Assembly (NCBI GenBank): GCA_900642245.1
Contig: CAAAJI010000545.1
Location: 16,370-36,449, forward strand
Reading direction: 5' to 3'
Length of the DNA: 20,080 nt
Source: Fragilaria radians
Taxonomy: Eukaryota > Bacillariophyta > Fragilariophyceae > Fragilariales > Fragilariaceae
This document shows positions 1-8,658 of the stretch, in pieces (the stretch's first letter is position 1; every line of letters begins with the position of its first letter). The position numbers and the translations under genes were made by a program. A model generated the notes under the pieces. The model did not search any database. It was not told the DNA's origin and saw nothing but the letters and a program-made list of their open reading frames with translations.

Positions 1-1143
1 CGATTGCTTACGAATATTGGTGAATTTAGGATCGTAAACATGTAATATTCCTTTTTGTTCCGCAAGTTCTATTTGTTTGGATCGATCTAGATATCGTTGT
101 TTTTGTTTTTCGGTATTCGAGTCAATACAATAGTGACAAGAAATACCCTCCACATAGGATTCATGACGTCTATCTTCTAGGGATAGTGGATGACGACAGG
201 CAAAGCAGGACACATATTGCTTTGTGGGCTGGAGGCCATGTGTGACAGCCACACGTTGATCAAAGACATAACATTCACCCTGAAATTTAGATTGATCCGG
301 AGGGACTGTTTCTAGGTAGGATAGAATACCACCCTTCAAATGATAAATTTTGATATTGGGAAGTATCTGCTTTGCTAACGATGTAGCCTTTTCACAACGG
401 ATACCTCCAGTACAAAACATGGCAATTTTATCAATTTGGTTTGGAGGGTTCGTTGCCTCCAATGTCACAAGGTTAGGTTTGATTTGGGATTGCAACCAAT
501 TTGGAAATTCTGTAAATTGTGTCGTCCCCGGATTGATGGCACCTGTAAAGGTACCCAATTGAATTTCATAATCATTACGTGTATCAATTACCAAACATGT
601 CGGATCCTCTAATAATTGATCCCAATCCTGTCCTGGATTTACATAATCACCCACAGATATGGTTGGGTCAATAACGACATTGTCGTTAGTCGTAGCAGCA
701 GCAGTAGTATCCTTACTCATGGTGACAATTTGAGATTTAATCTTAATTGATAATCGAGGGAATGCTGGTTTCTCATCATGAGATATACGCATGGTCAAAT
801 TAGGATATTCTGTTGTAAAGTATTCATAGACAGGATCTTTTACACTGGTGGTGGTGGAAGTAAGATTTCGAGTCGTACAATTTGCTGCCTCTAAAGTGGT
901 TTTGGTTGTCATTGTTGTTTTTGTGGATTTGTGAATGGATGGTGTTTCCTTCCTCCGTTCCTCATCGCTAAATGAATATGGATAGGATATTGTACCATTA
1001 ATCCCCTCCGTCGATAAAATTAATGTCCCACGAACATTCTGTGAAATACAAAAACGTTCCAATTCATCTCGTCGTAGAGGTAATGATGTACGATCATACT
1101 TGGGTGATACAAATTTATACAATGCAAGGATACGAAACGACAT
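1..1143 (-). CDS. trhO: tRNA uridine(34) hydroxylase-like rhodanese protein (TrhO/YceA family), 3' end outside window
   Basis: The minus frame is open for 381 codons and runs off the window. Known family role: bacterial TrhO hydroxylates wobble uridine 34 of tRNA to ho5U, using a rhodanese domain. Seen here: an N-terminal segment starting directly with the family fold (STEGING at residues 44-50), then a rhodanese domain with the DTRNDYE signature at 187-193 and the active-site loop CTGGIRC at 244-250 (catalytic Cys244). After it come the FDQRVAVTHG block and a CxxC pair followed by CHYC, as in the family's C-terminal region. A Ser/Thr/Lys-rich linker of roughly 100 residues (about 60-160) separates the two halves and is longer than I expect in bacterial members. 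Start: the ATG at 1143-1141 is the first in-frame ATG after an in-frame TGA near 1203. No targeting leader is visible, so a cytosolic protein is inferred. Plants and algae have related rhodanese proteins, so the exact substrate is inferred. Confidence 0.92.
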   Translation of the reverse strand, partial: MSFRILALYKFVSPKYDRTSLPLRRDELERFCISQNVRGTLILSTEGINGTISYPYSFSDEERRKETPSIHKSTKTTMTTKTTLEAANCTTRNLTSTTTSVKDPVYEYFTTEYPNLTMRISHDEKPAFPRLSIKIKSQIVTMSKDTTAAATTNDNVVIDPTISVGDYVNPGQDWDQLLEDPTCLVIDTRNDYEIQLGTFTGAINPGTTQFTEFPNWLQSQIKPNLVTLEATNPPNQIDKIAMFCTGGIRCEKATSLAKQILPNIKIYHLKGGILSYLETVPPDQSKFQGECYVFDQRVAVTHGLQPTKQYVSCFACRHPLSLEDRRHESYVEGISCHYCIDSNTEKQKQRYLDRSKQIELAEQKGILHVYDPKFTNIRKQS

Positions 1144-1203
1144 TGTTGTTGTTGTTGGACGTTGGATTGTGGTTGTTGCTGTTGCTGTTGTTGTTGTTGT
1201 TTT
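1144..1203. repeat. CAA/GTT trinucleotide-rich tract in the trhO 5' leader
   Basis: On the minus strand this stretch is mostly CAA/CAG/ACA triplets, interrupted by a short CCACAATCCAACGTC segment, and lies immediately upstream of the trhO ATG. The trhO frame meets a TGA at its far end, so the tract is 5' leader and not a poly-Thr or poly-Gln extension of the protein. A long Gln-rich ORF in another frame is a product of this repeat. Confidence 0.75.
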
Positions 1204-1470
1204 TCACGGTGGTGAGTGATTGTCATACAAATCCCTTACCAGCCTCCCAAAATTCAAAAGGTTAACCATCTCCTTTCAGGGGATTTTCAAATTTCTCCTT
1301 GATCAAATATTTGTTTGTGTTTAGGATTTGTAGGGGGGGGGGGGGGTTGTTGATAGGACCTTCCTGAGATAGATCTTGTTTCACTCTTTCTATATGATTT
1401 CAATGCCTTTTGTTGTAAGCCCTATTCTGTCTGTTTCCTGAATTTGTAACTATTCCACTGGATTTATCTA
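1204..1470. other. Intergenic spacer with a 14-base poly-G run
   Basis: No gene is recognised. This is the only apparently unique sequence between the trhO leader and the first retroelement fragment, so the trhO promoter should lie here or in the element debris. It contains an uninterrupted G run at 1333-1346 followed by TTGTTG. Confidence 0.6.
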
Positions 1471-1641
1471 TCTTATAATTGGTATCCTCTTTGGAATGAA
1501 TGTCATAATAATGAGAATATATTGGAAGATTTAGCACAAAAAAGTCATTTCAGAAACATTTTGAATCACGCCAATTTGCAGGACCATCCAGCATTCACAC
1601 ATGTGCTAGACAAAGTTTACATGTCCACCAATTTATATGTG
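1471..1641 (+). pseudogene. Inverted fragment of the retrotransposon APE-type endonuclease domain
   Basis: The plus frame from 1495 to 1641 is open for 49 codons and reads through NENILEDLA and then HVLDKVYMS. This matches the segment after the GG(D/N)FNE motif in the endonuclease of copy 3 (minus strand, near 12700-12835: DNVLEDM and NHVLDKVYAS). Upstream, LIIG at about 1471-1482 corresponds to LIIGG of copy 3, with a frame break before NE. The fragment is in the opposite orientation to all other element sequence in the window and abuts a minus-strand reverse transcriptase fragment at about 1642-1655. It has no start and is too short to work. Confidence 0.8.
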
Positions 1642-1645
1642 AGTC

Positions 1646-1773
1646 TATGATTTGCAAACCCAGTTTAATGTAATATTTTTAAGGGTCTTTTCATATGCCT
1701 TCAAAATGTTATTGTGTACTCCATATTTCATGCTGATTTGTATTGTAATTTTTGGTATAATTCTGTCAAAACA
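1646..1773 (-). pseudogene. Reverse transcriptase fragment of copy 1 (motif A region)
   Basis: Reading the minus strand from about 1770, the frame gives CFDRIIPK, QISMKYGVHNN and KAYEKTL, then decays. Over the 31 residues beginning at CFDRI it differs from copy 3 at 6 positions and from copy 2 at 14. It begins just after the first catalytic Asp of motif A, so the catalytic half of the motif is absent. It is directly fused to ORF1 sequence on one side and to the inverted endonuclease fragment on the other. Confidence 0.8.
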
Positions 1774-2200
1774 GGCAATTTGAAGTGGGAAGTATACTCT
1801 TGAATAACTGTGTTAAGAATCTTGTCCTCTGACTTCCCATACTTCACTTGATGCAGATCAAAGTGATTGTTAATATACCTGTTGAACTGCTGTAACCTGT
1901 TGAGTAGCGTCGCAGTTAAATAGTTGTTTGGAAGGCCCAAGAATGATGATGAGGGGCGTCCTGAAGCTTCTGGAGAAGACTGACATGGTTGAGAAACGCA
2001 GTATCATCTCCTCGTTGTGTTTGAAATGTGATTTTAATAGTTCTGGCGAAGTTGGTAACCACATTTGGACAATGGATATTGGAATAACATTCATCTTCTG
2101 TGTCTTTTAAGGGATCTTTAGAGAAAAAATGAGAGATTTTAGTGAACTTTTTAATAGGCTTTTCTGGAGGAGACTTGGTGTGCTTCTTAGAGTGCAACAT
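1774..2200 (-). pseudogene. ORF1 (gag-like) fragment of copy 1
   Basis: It starts MLHSKKHTKSPPEKP. Its first 37 residues differ from copy 3 ORF1 at 6 positions. The start frame runs to a stop at 1916. The homologous sequence continues in another frame from about 1890 (KYGKSEDKILN, IQEYTSHFKL), matching KLGKSEDKVLN and IQEYTSHFKL of copy 3. There is therefore one frameshift before the frame is cut off at the junction near 1773. The family is not recognised. By position it is the nucleic-acid-binding ORF1 of a LINE-like element (inference). Confidence 0.8.
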
Positions 2201-2257
2201 GGTGAAAAAATGACAAGGTAAGAGGTAAATATTTCTACAACAGGGTTCAACTTGCAG

Positions 2258-2327
2258 AATTTCCTTATCTGAAAAATATGATATTTGCTGAATAATTGCA
2301 ATATCTTGGTTTAACGTGCTATCTATA
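2258..2327 (-). other. Head-to-tail junction between copy 2 (3' end) and copy 1 (5' end)
   Basis: On the minus strand the conserved ORF2 end ATAGATAG is followed by CACGTTAAACCAAGATATTGCA, then at about 2294 by ATTCAGCAAATATCAT, the 5' signature of copy 1. No spacer, poly(A) or duplicated target is seen. Confidence 0.8.
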
Positions 2328-5300
2328 TATAGTGAAGCTCTAATGCTAGTCAGAGGTCTCACTATAAGCCTTGCAAGGGATTGTTATATCCGGGTTTTCG
2401 GTAGGGATTTCTTTGATTTTTGTGTTTATCTCATTTACCAAGCTTTCATAATGTATACTCGACCAATTTTCAATATTTCCCGCCAATTGAGTTTGATGAA
2501 TATTTTCATGATCATGTAATACTTTCAATTGATTCCTGTTTAGATATTGTTTGTGTTGATAGATGTGTGTCAATTTGTTTCAGTTTGATAATTTTGTCTC
2601 TTCATTTATTTCTTTTGTATTGATATGTATAACATGGTTTAATCGGTTTATCCATGCTTCCCTCCATTGTTTTATCATCGCGATTAACAACATTGTTAAT
2701 ATTGTCTTTGCTGAGTTTGGGTTTGTCGACTCTTATTGTAACCATACTTTCAGTGACTTTACCTTGAAGAATTTTTCCTATCCGATTTTGAGATTCTTGT
2801 ACTTCTTCAGGTATTACTCCCCTCTGTGTTGTGTTTGTCACTTTGGCTATAATGTTGTATATAGTTGATAAGACTTATTCCGTATTTTTTTAACTTTTGA
2901 ATATAATTTCTTGGTTGTTGAGAATGTTGGCTTTATTTTCTGAACAAGTGAAAACATGAATAAGGTCTTTGTCTTGTAGATTGCATAACTTACATAATGC
3001 TGCTTGACTTTGATTCAATTGTACTAATCACGACTTTGTTGGAGTAATCCTTGATAGTAGTTAAATTACAGATGCTTGATTTTTGAAGTGTTTAGCTAAT
3101 ATGCAGAATATTTCCCAGTCCACTATTGCATATGTGTTGTTGCCCAATCTTTACTTCTAATATTCTTGTGAGAAAATTTGCTGACAATGTCTGACTATTT
3201 CCATACTCTTGAATAGTATACTGTTGTCTCCCAAAATTTTCAAATTGGTTTGTAACTTAATGTCTTCAGGATTGTCTGACGGGCGGCATTTGCTAGACTG
3301 TCTTCTTGTATATTCAATATCACTGGAATCGGAGAATTATTGTTGAGTGACTGATGTCCTTTAACATGTTTGAACAATCTTCTTTTAGGTAAAACTATTT
3401 GTATGGATTGTAAGATATTGGAGTCTGTCCATTTCATATTCACTTGATTGTCTTTGATGAAGTTTAATCTGTGTATAACTGCTTCATTATTGCAGTATAG
3501 TGTCCAAACTATCATATTGTGATCAATGGTGTTGTGAAGACTCTGTAACGCAGCACACACTCCGTATGCTTCTGCTCTGAAGAACAATATATTTTGTTCC
3601 TTGATTTTTCCTCTATCTTTTGCGATTGTATTGCCACATTTGGTGGCGACTATCCATGCCCAAGCAGCATCAGAATTTTGAACGGATGCATCAGTAACTA
3701 TTTTGATATTATTTTGTGTGATTTGGATTTTGTCACCATGCCCAGTGGTTTGATCAATTGTCGTATAGCTATCTTGAAAGTTAGTAGGAAGAATTGTCCC
3801 TGTAAATGTTTAGATACATGGAATAGCTTTGTCTGGAAGTTCTGAAATGTATTCTTGATGCCTGGTGTATATCTGTATTTTGTAAAATCTGTCTTGGTCT
3901 CTGTGATATATATAAAGGTTGTCTCTGTAGGTAAAGTTTTTTTTTTACTTCTTTGATACTAACAATCCATCGTCCTAATGAATGAAGTAGTCATTTTGTA
4001 TTCTTGTGTACAAGCGTCTTCAAAAAGGACGTGCAGTAATGCCACACACTTTTATTTGGTTTTGTGAAATATGCTGTATTGTCATGTATAGTCAAGATGG
4101 GACTAGCAATCGAATGCTTATAATACTCTGGTACAATGGGTGCACCTGTAATGTTGGATATTTCACTTAGTGTAAGAACTTTCAGATACAGTCTGCATTG
4201 ATTTATATTGCTGAGTACCTTTAGTGGATACTTTCTTGATATAGCTAGGTCCGTGATAAAGCTATCTGCTTGTCTCAAGAGGTTGAGTGGAAGCACCGGA
4301 AAACTGATGTTGAAGTGATATTCATTAACAAAGGAATGGAGACTTTGAAACCAAATTGACTTAGCATATTGTATAATTGAGTTGTGAAAATGAAAGGAAG
4401 ATTCACTCATTCCAACTTATACCACCACCATTTGAATGCCAATTTATGTACTTCACCTGCTTTGGTTTGATCATTTAAATTTTTGGAGAGATAAATTAAA
4501 TTTTTTGATCCTTGTTCAACTTTTATTTCAATCATAGACATTCCACCATAGTCTTTGCTACCATATAACACTCCAATCGGGGTAGATTTACTATAGCCTA
4601 CTTTTTTAAAAATAAGCAGAGTCTTTTTGTGAGATAGTGAACCAGCTGCTTTTGGAGATATTGATGACATTTGGGTCACATATTGAATCTTGGGTTTGTA
4701 TATTGTTCTATATAAGATTTTGGCTCCTTTATAGTCAAAATTGGCAGTGTTCATAACTTGTTGTAAGGCTTTAACTTTTGTGCTGATTTGAGATTCTTGA
4801 GACTTCATGGAATTACCCAATGATTGCAAATATCCCAGTGATTTATGATGCTGATCTGCTGGAATGTGATTGATCCGTCTTCTCTATCAATTAGCTGCAG
4901 ATTCATAAATTCTCTGTTGTCTAGTTTTGTTCTTCCTGTTGAGATATGATTCCAAAGTCCTACGTAAAAGGTACATTTATTCCCTGATTTACCTCCATTC
5001 CAGCGTTGAGCATAGGTTCTTGTTTGTTTCATTATGTCTGAGATTGAAGATTTGTTGGAATAACAGTGATGAGTGTTACGTTGTCGACGAAGGCAGTTAA
5101 GGGAATGTAAAGTGTTTGATTTTGGTATGGATCATTTATGCTGGATCCTGATGTGTTTTGAACATAAAGATGGAAGAGTTTGCTTGAAAGTAAAGTCCAA
5201 ATGTGCAGTGAGCATCCACTCCCTTGACCTGTCCCATATAGTGTATTTGTGTCAGAGTTGTCGTAGTAAGTGGAGCTGACTTCATTACCCAGTTTTATGT

Positions 5301-7678
5301 AATACTTTGAGGTTTCCAGTGTGATTTTAAATATATTGATGATGTTGTGATGAACCCCATATTTGCGACTGATCAAACAGGCTAAATCTGGAATTATCCT
5401 GTCGTAACATGCTTGAGCATCATAGTTCACTTGGATGTATGGAGTGTTGGTCATTCTTGCTATTTCTTGATGCATGATTTCAATAAGAGCTGGATCTATT
5501 GATCTTTTTGATTTTCAAGATCCATACTGCAAAGGATGCAGTTGACCTTGTTCCTCTGCATGTTGAACTGCTTGACCCCATTTTAATTTTAATATCATGT
5601 TATAATCAGCCTCGTAGATATGGATATTTTGAATTCAGTAAACGTATCTGTTATCTTTACCTTTAAACAATACTATGGAATGAACTGTTTTCCATCGTGA
5701 AATAGTGATCCCTGCTTGTAGAATAAGGTTGTGTAAAAGAATTGTAGCTTCTAGGACGGCGCTTTGTTTTTTGTCAATATTCTCTTTTTTTGTTGTGTCA
5801 GGATGGTAGGTGTGCTGATGAGGCAAAATTAATGACTTGTAATGACCCAGATGAAGTCCTGAAGGGGATGTAGTTGTTTTTTCTTTCCAGTTTTTTTATC
5901 TTTTGCTTCCATTTGTCTTTGCTTATTGTTGAATCACCAACTTCCTTTGGGGGCAATATAAGATTTTGTAGTAATTCATAAGTAATTCTTTTTATTTCAG
6001 GTTGATCGGTTTTCAGGTCTATGTTCTTAATCCATGTTGGTTACGAGAATTTCTTGCTATCATCTACTATGTTCTTGTAACTCATTGTAGGTAAAGGAGT
6101 TTGTGATGCTTGCTGAAAGTGTTGAGTATTGTATTCTGCTATGTGTCTGGATAATTCTTGATGGTCTACTATTGTGTCAACTGAATTATTGTTGTTGAGG
6201 ATCTGTATCAAATGTTGTTGTGTTGTTGTTCTGGTGACTTTGTTTTTTAATTTTTTGTAAATTTCCTTAATGACTTCTGTTCTCAGGAGTCTTTTTAAAT
6301 ATTGTACCTTAGGCTTGTTGATGGGATCTTCTTGGTACAGTTTTGTGATTTCTTCTTGTATAAGAGTGTGTTGATGCTGCAACCCGTTTGTTGACTGGGA
6401 CTTAAATTTCTGTATTTTATCCAACTTCTTAATTATCACATTCTGATTGTCATTATGATTTCTTGGGTATTGTTGTCTCCGAATTTTTAATTGTTTGTTT
6501 AATTGACATAGAGATTGTTTCCATTGTAATATATCTTTATGCCACTTTTCTGCTTCAAGTTTTGTGATGGTGAGCTTTTTGTCCAATCTCCGGGAGTTTG
6601 TTTACCTTGCTTTCTGCTTCAAGTTTTATGATGGTGAGCTTTTTGTCAACTTCGTCTAACAAATCAATTTCTTTTGTAGTAGCTAGTTGCTGAATGATTT
6701 GGAACATGTTGTGACTCTCCATCTTCAAATAGATCTTTTGAATGTAAGTTGTGGGTGCTTTGAGATTATTTGTAGTTAATTTGCAAAGATGATCCCGATT
6801 TTCTTAGATATAAATATTCAAAGTGCAAACTGAAATTAGTCTGTGATCAGACTTTTCTATGGGATTATACTCTTCTAACTGCGCCAACATCTTCTCTAGA
6901 CTGTGTGAGCCGTGCTTGTAAGTGGGTTTATCAACATCTTCTGAAATTGATATGATATTGATCAATTTGTGTTTTTCCATAATGTCTTGAAGAATGTTGT
7001 TAAATGCGGAGTGCTCGTTGAAATCGCCTCCTCTAATGATTTTGTGTTTTTGTCGGATAAGATTGGATATTAACTTGTTGAGGTCACGGCAAAAGCATTG
7101 CCTGATGGTACCCTTGATGTTTTATCTAAGAACCATTGTGTTTGTTGCGCAGTCACATTAGTGGTTCCTTGAGTCTGTTGATGTTTAGGAGGTTGATAAG
7201 CGGATAGTATTGTAACTATTTGAAGATCTGCAAATGTAAGGGTAACCCCAGTCCATCTCCCAATAACATCCTGAATGCAATGAGTGATATATCTTGAGGT
7301 TGGATATATTATCCAGATACCTGTTTAACCTGATTTATATATTGATTGTGTTGTAAATGGAGTTTGAGACCAAACATATTGCATATGTTTATATTGCTGA
7401 TGTATTGGTTGGATATGTTTCTTCGTGTCTGGATGTTGCGTATTTGTGTTCAAACCTTGGAGTAATAAGACATCAACCCCTTGGTTGTACATGAATTTTA
7501 TGATATTCTCTGTTCTCTTTGGGTCACTTTTTATCTCGAGCCCATTAATGTTATTGGTTGTTATATAAATTGGAATGGATGTGTGCTTCTTCTTTTGTTT
7601 TTGTATTTTTCTTGGTATTGCATTTGTATGTGATTCAGGATATTGAGTCATGCTTTCTGCACATGGCATATCTATCAT
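2319..7678 (-). pseudogene. ORF2 of copy 2: endonuclease-RT-RNase H-zinc motif polyprotein, inactivated
   Basis: Segments on the minus strand in order. 1) APE-type endonuclease, 7678 to about 6804: TNNINGLE, then LLLQGLNTN where the catalytic Glu of the QE motif is Gly, then GGDFNE and SDH intact. 2) Lys/Gln-rich linker, 6586-6041. 3) RT, 5826 to about 4407: NYDAQACYDRI (motif A), LYGTGQGSG (motif B), and FVDN where the second Asp of the YxDD box is Asn (codon 5080-5082). 4) Connection, 4410-3991. 5) RNase H, about 3700-3240: TDAS, AEAYG, YCNN in place of YCDN (codon 3489-3491), then HVKGHQ. 6) A C-x2-C-x8-H-x3-C zinc motif at about 2943-2998, then a C-terminal tail to AGATAG. The frame changes many times and several stops lie in frame. 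In a working element this protein would nick the target and reverse-transcribe the RNA in place. Confidence 0.88.
6547..6647. repeat. Short direct duplication in the ORF2 linker of copy 2
   Basis: A 37-base segment at 6547-6583 recurs at 6611-6647 with one mismatch (G to A), an offset of 64 bases. Because 64 is not a multiple of three the duplication shifts the ORF2 frame. Only the first-mentioned unit lies in the long linker frame that begins LTITKLEAEKW. Confidence 0.85.
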
Positions 7679-7754
7679 GTTGTGTGTTGTCGGTGTAGAA
7701 TTGTCATCCCAATTTCTTGTGGGGAGATGCGGTAGTAGCTGCTGGCTATTGTTG

Positions 7755-8526
7755 CTAAGGCCTCCGTGTAGGTGCAGTTTTCACACTTGTAGGGTTTACC
7801 TCTGAGGATGACACCGCTGTCCTTGTTAACTGTGATATCATAGTGAGCATTTTGTCAATTTTGGCATTAATATCTTCTTTCATTTCTTTAATAGTGTGAA
7901 GTAAGTCAGCAATTTGTTGTCCTTGAGGCTTGATTTCTGCCTGTTGGATTTGAATAGTTGCTTCAGTGGAGTTCATTGTGACTTCTGAAATGGGGCAATT
8001 GTTACCAGTTTTGGACATTGGATTGCTGGGATGTAAAATGGTAAACTAGGTCGTATCCAGGGACAAAAGTGATTCAATTCCAACGCTCATCTGAGTCATA
8101 TTATCTTCTGAGTAGTCATCTCCGTTGATTCCCAATAGTGTGGGTACTCCTGTGCGTCTAGTATCCCTGGGATCAAGAAGTAATGTCCATTCTTTCATGA
8201 GTTCTTTAACTTCCTTTCTGGTTTGAATAAATTTGTCTTCTGGAACAATTAAACGCATGGATTCTTTGTGAATAAGATGATAAACTCCCAACAAATTATT
8301 GACAGCACCAACCTGATTCTATAGGACAAAGTATGATTCTTCTGATACTTGATTAATGACTATGGTTCTCAAGGTACTGTGAAACTGTGCAGTTGCCGCA
8401 ATGGCATTGTTAAAGGCTTTTTGATTTACCTGTTGCATCCTGAAGGCAATATATGACTTTCAATACTTTTTTGGGGGTTTTATCCTTGAGGTGCATTTTC
8501 TGCTTCTTGGATGATGAGAGATACAT
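7755..8526 (-). pseudogene. ORF1 (gag-like) of copy 2, internally deleted and frameshifted
   Basis: The frame from the ATG at 8526 gives a short Lys-rich start (MYLSSSKKQKMHLKDKTPKK). A frameshift follows near 8460, after which QQVNQKAFNNAI, VSEESYFVL, GDDYSED and ESLLSLD match copy 3 ORF1 (QRVNQKAFNHAV, VTEESFFIF, TDDYSES, DSLLSLD). The roughly 200 residues between the N-terminus and QVNQKAF in copy 3 are absent. An in-frame TAG sits at 8046-8048. The C-terminal part (about 8018-7780) is heptad-like, rich in Gln, Glu, Ile and Leu, with IADLLHTIKEM, and probably formed a coiled coil for multimerisation. The family is not recognised. Confidence 0.75.
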
Positions 8527-8587
8527 GGTAAAGGGAGCATAGGAAAGATTTTTTCGTGACTTTTTCTTACCTAAGGTTAACCTTTCT

Positions 8588-8658
8588 GAATTTCCTATTC
8601 TGAAAATTATGATGTTTGCTGAATAAGTGCAATATCTATATTTAACGTCCTATCTATT
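8588..8658 (-). other. Head-to-tail junction between copy 3 (3' end) and copy 2 (5' end)
   Basis: The order is the same as at the other junction: ATAGATAG, GACGTTAAATATAGATATTGCA, then ATTCAGCAAACATCAT at about 8625. The piece between the stop and the 5' signature is alike at both junctions but absent upstream of copy 3 at 15340. It is therefore most simply read as the 3' UTR of the upstream element. Confidence 0.8.

Larger units (their letters stand above)
1646..2294 (-). mobile_element. Non-LTR retrotransposon copy 1: internally deleted remnant
   Basis: The 5' end (2294 downward) carries the same terminal signature as the other copies: TTTGCTGAATA at the edge, then a conserved leader into an ORF1 ATG at 2200. 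After about 430 nt of ORF1 the sequence jumps at about 1773 straight into a reverse transcriptase motif-A segment, so most of ORF1 and all of the endonuclease and linker are missing. The 5' end abuts the 3' end of copy 2 with no spacer. The lower boundary meets the inverted endonuclease fragment. Confidence 0.82.
2295..8625 (-). mobile_element. Non-LTR retrotransposon copy 2, near full length (6.3 kb), inactive
   Basis: 5' to 3' on the minus strand: 5' terminal signature at 8588-8625, ORF1 from 8526, ORF2 from 7678, and a conserved end AGATAG at 2324-2319 followed by a leader-sized tail (CACGTTAAA...AGATATTGCA). No LTRs, integrase or protease are seen, and no poly(A) or simple-repeat tail. 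An APE-type endonuclease with RT and RNase H places it among RNase H-bearing APE-class non-LTR elements (I-like clades in the broad sense). It is divergent from copies 1 and 3. It lacks about 600 nt of ORF1 relative to copy 3 and has a 64-base offset duplication near 6600. Confidence 0.88.

Noticed and set aside
1020..1265. Two small ORFs on opposite strands over the trhO 5' end, one Gln-rich, one Leu-rich
   Set aside because: Both come from the CAA/GTT tract and overlap the real trhO frame, which has clear family motifs.
2316..2868. Plus-strand ORFs rich in Phe, Ile and Cys
   Set aside because: They are antisense to the C-terminal part of copy 2 ORF2. The A-rich sense strand makes the complement look like hydrophobic protein.
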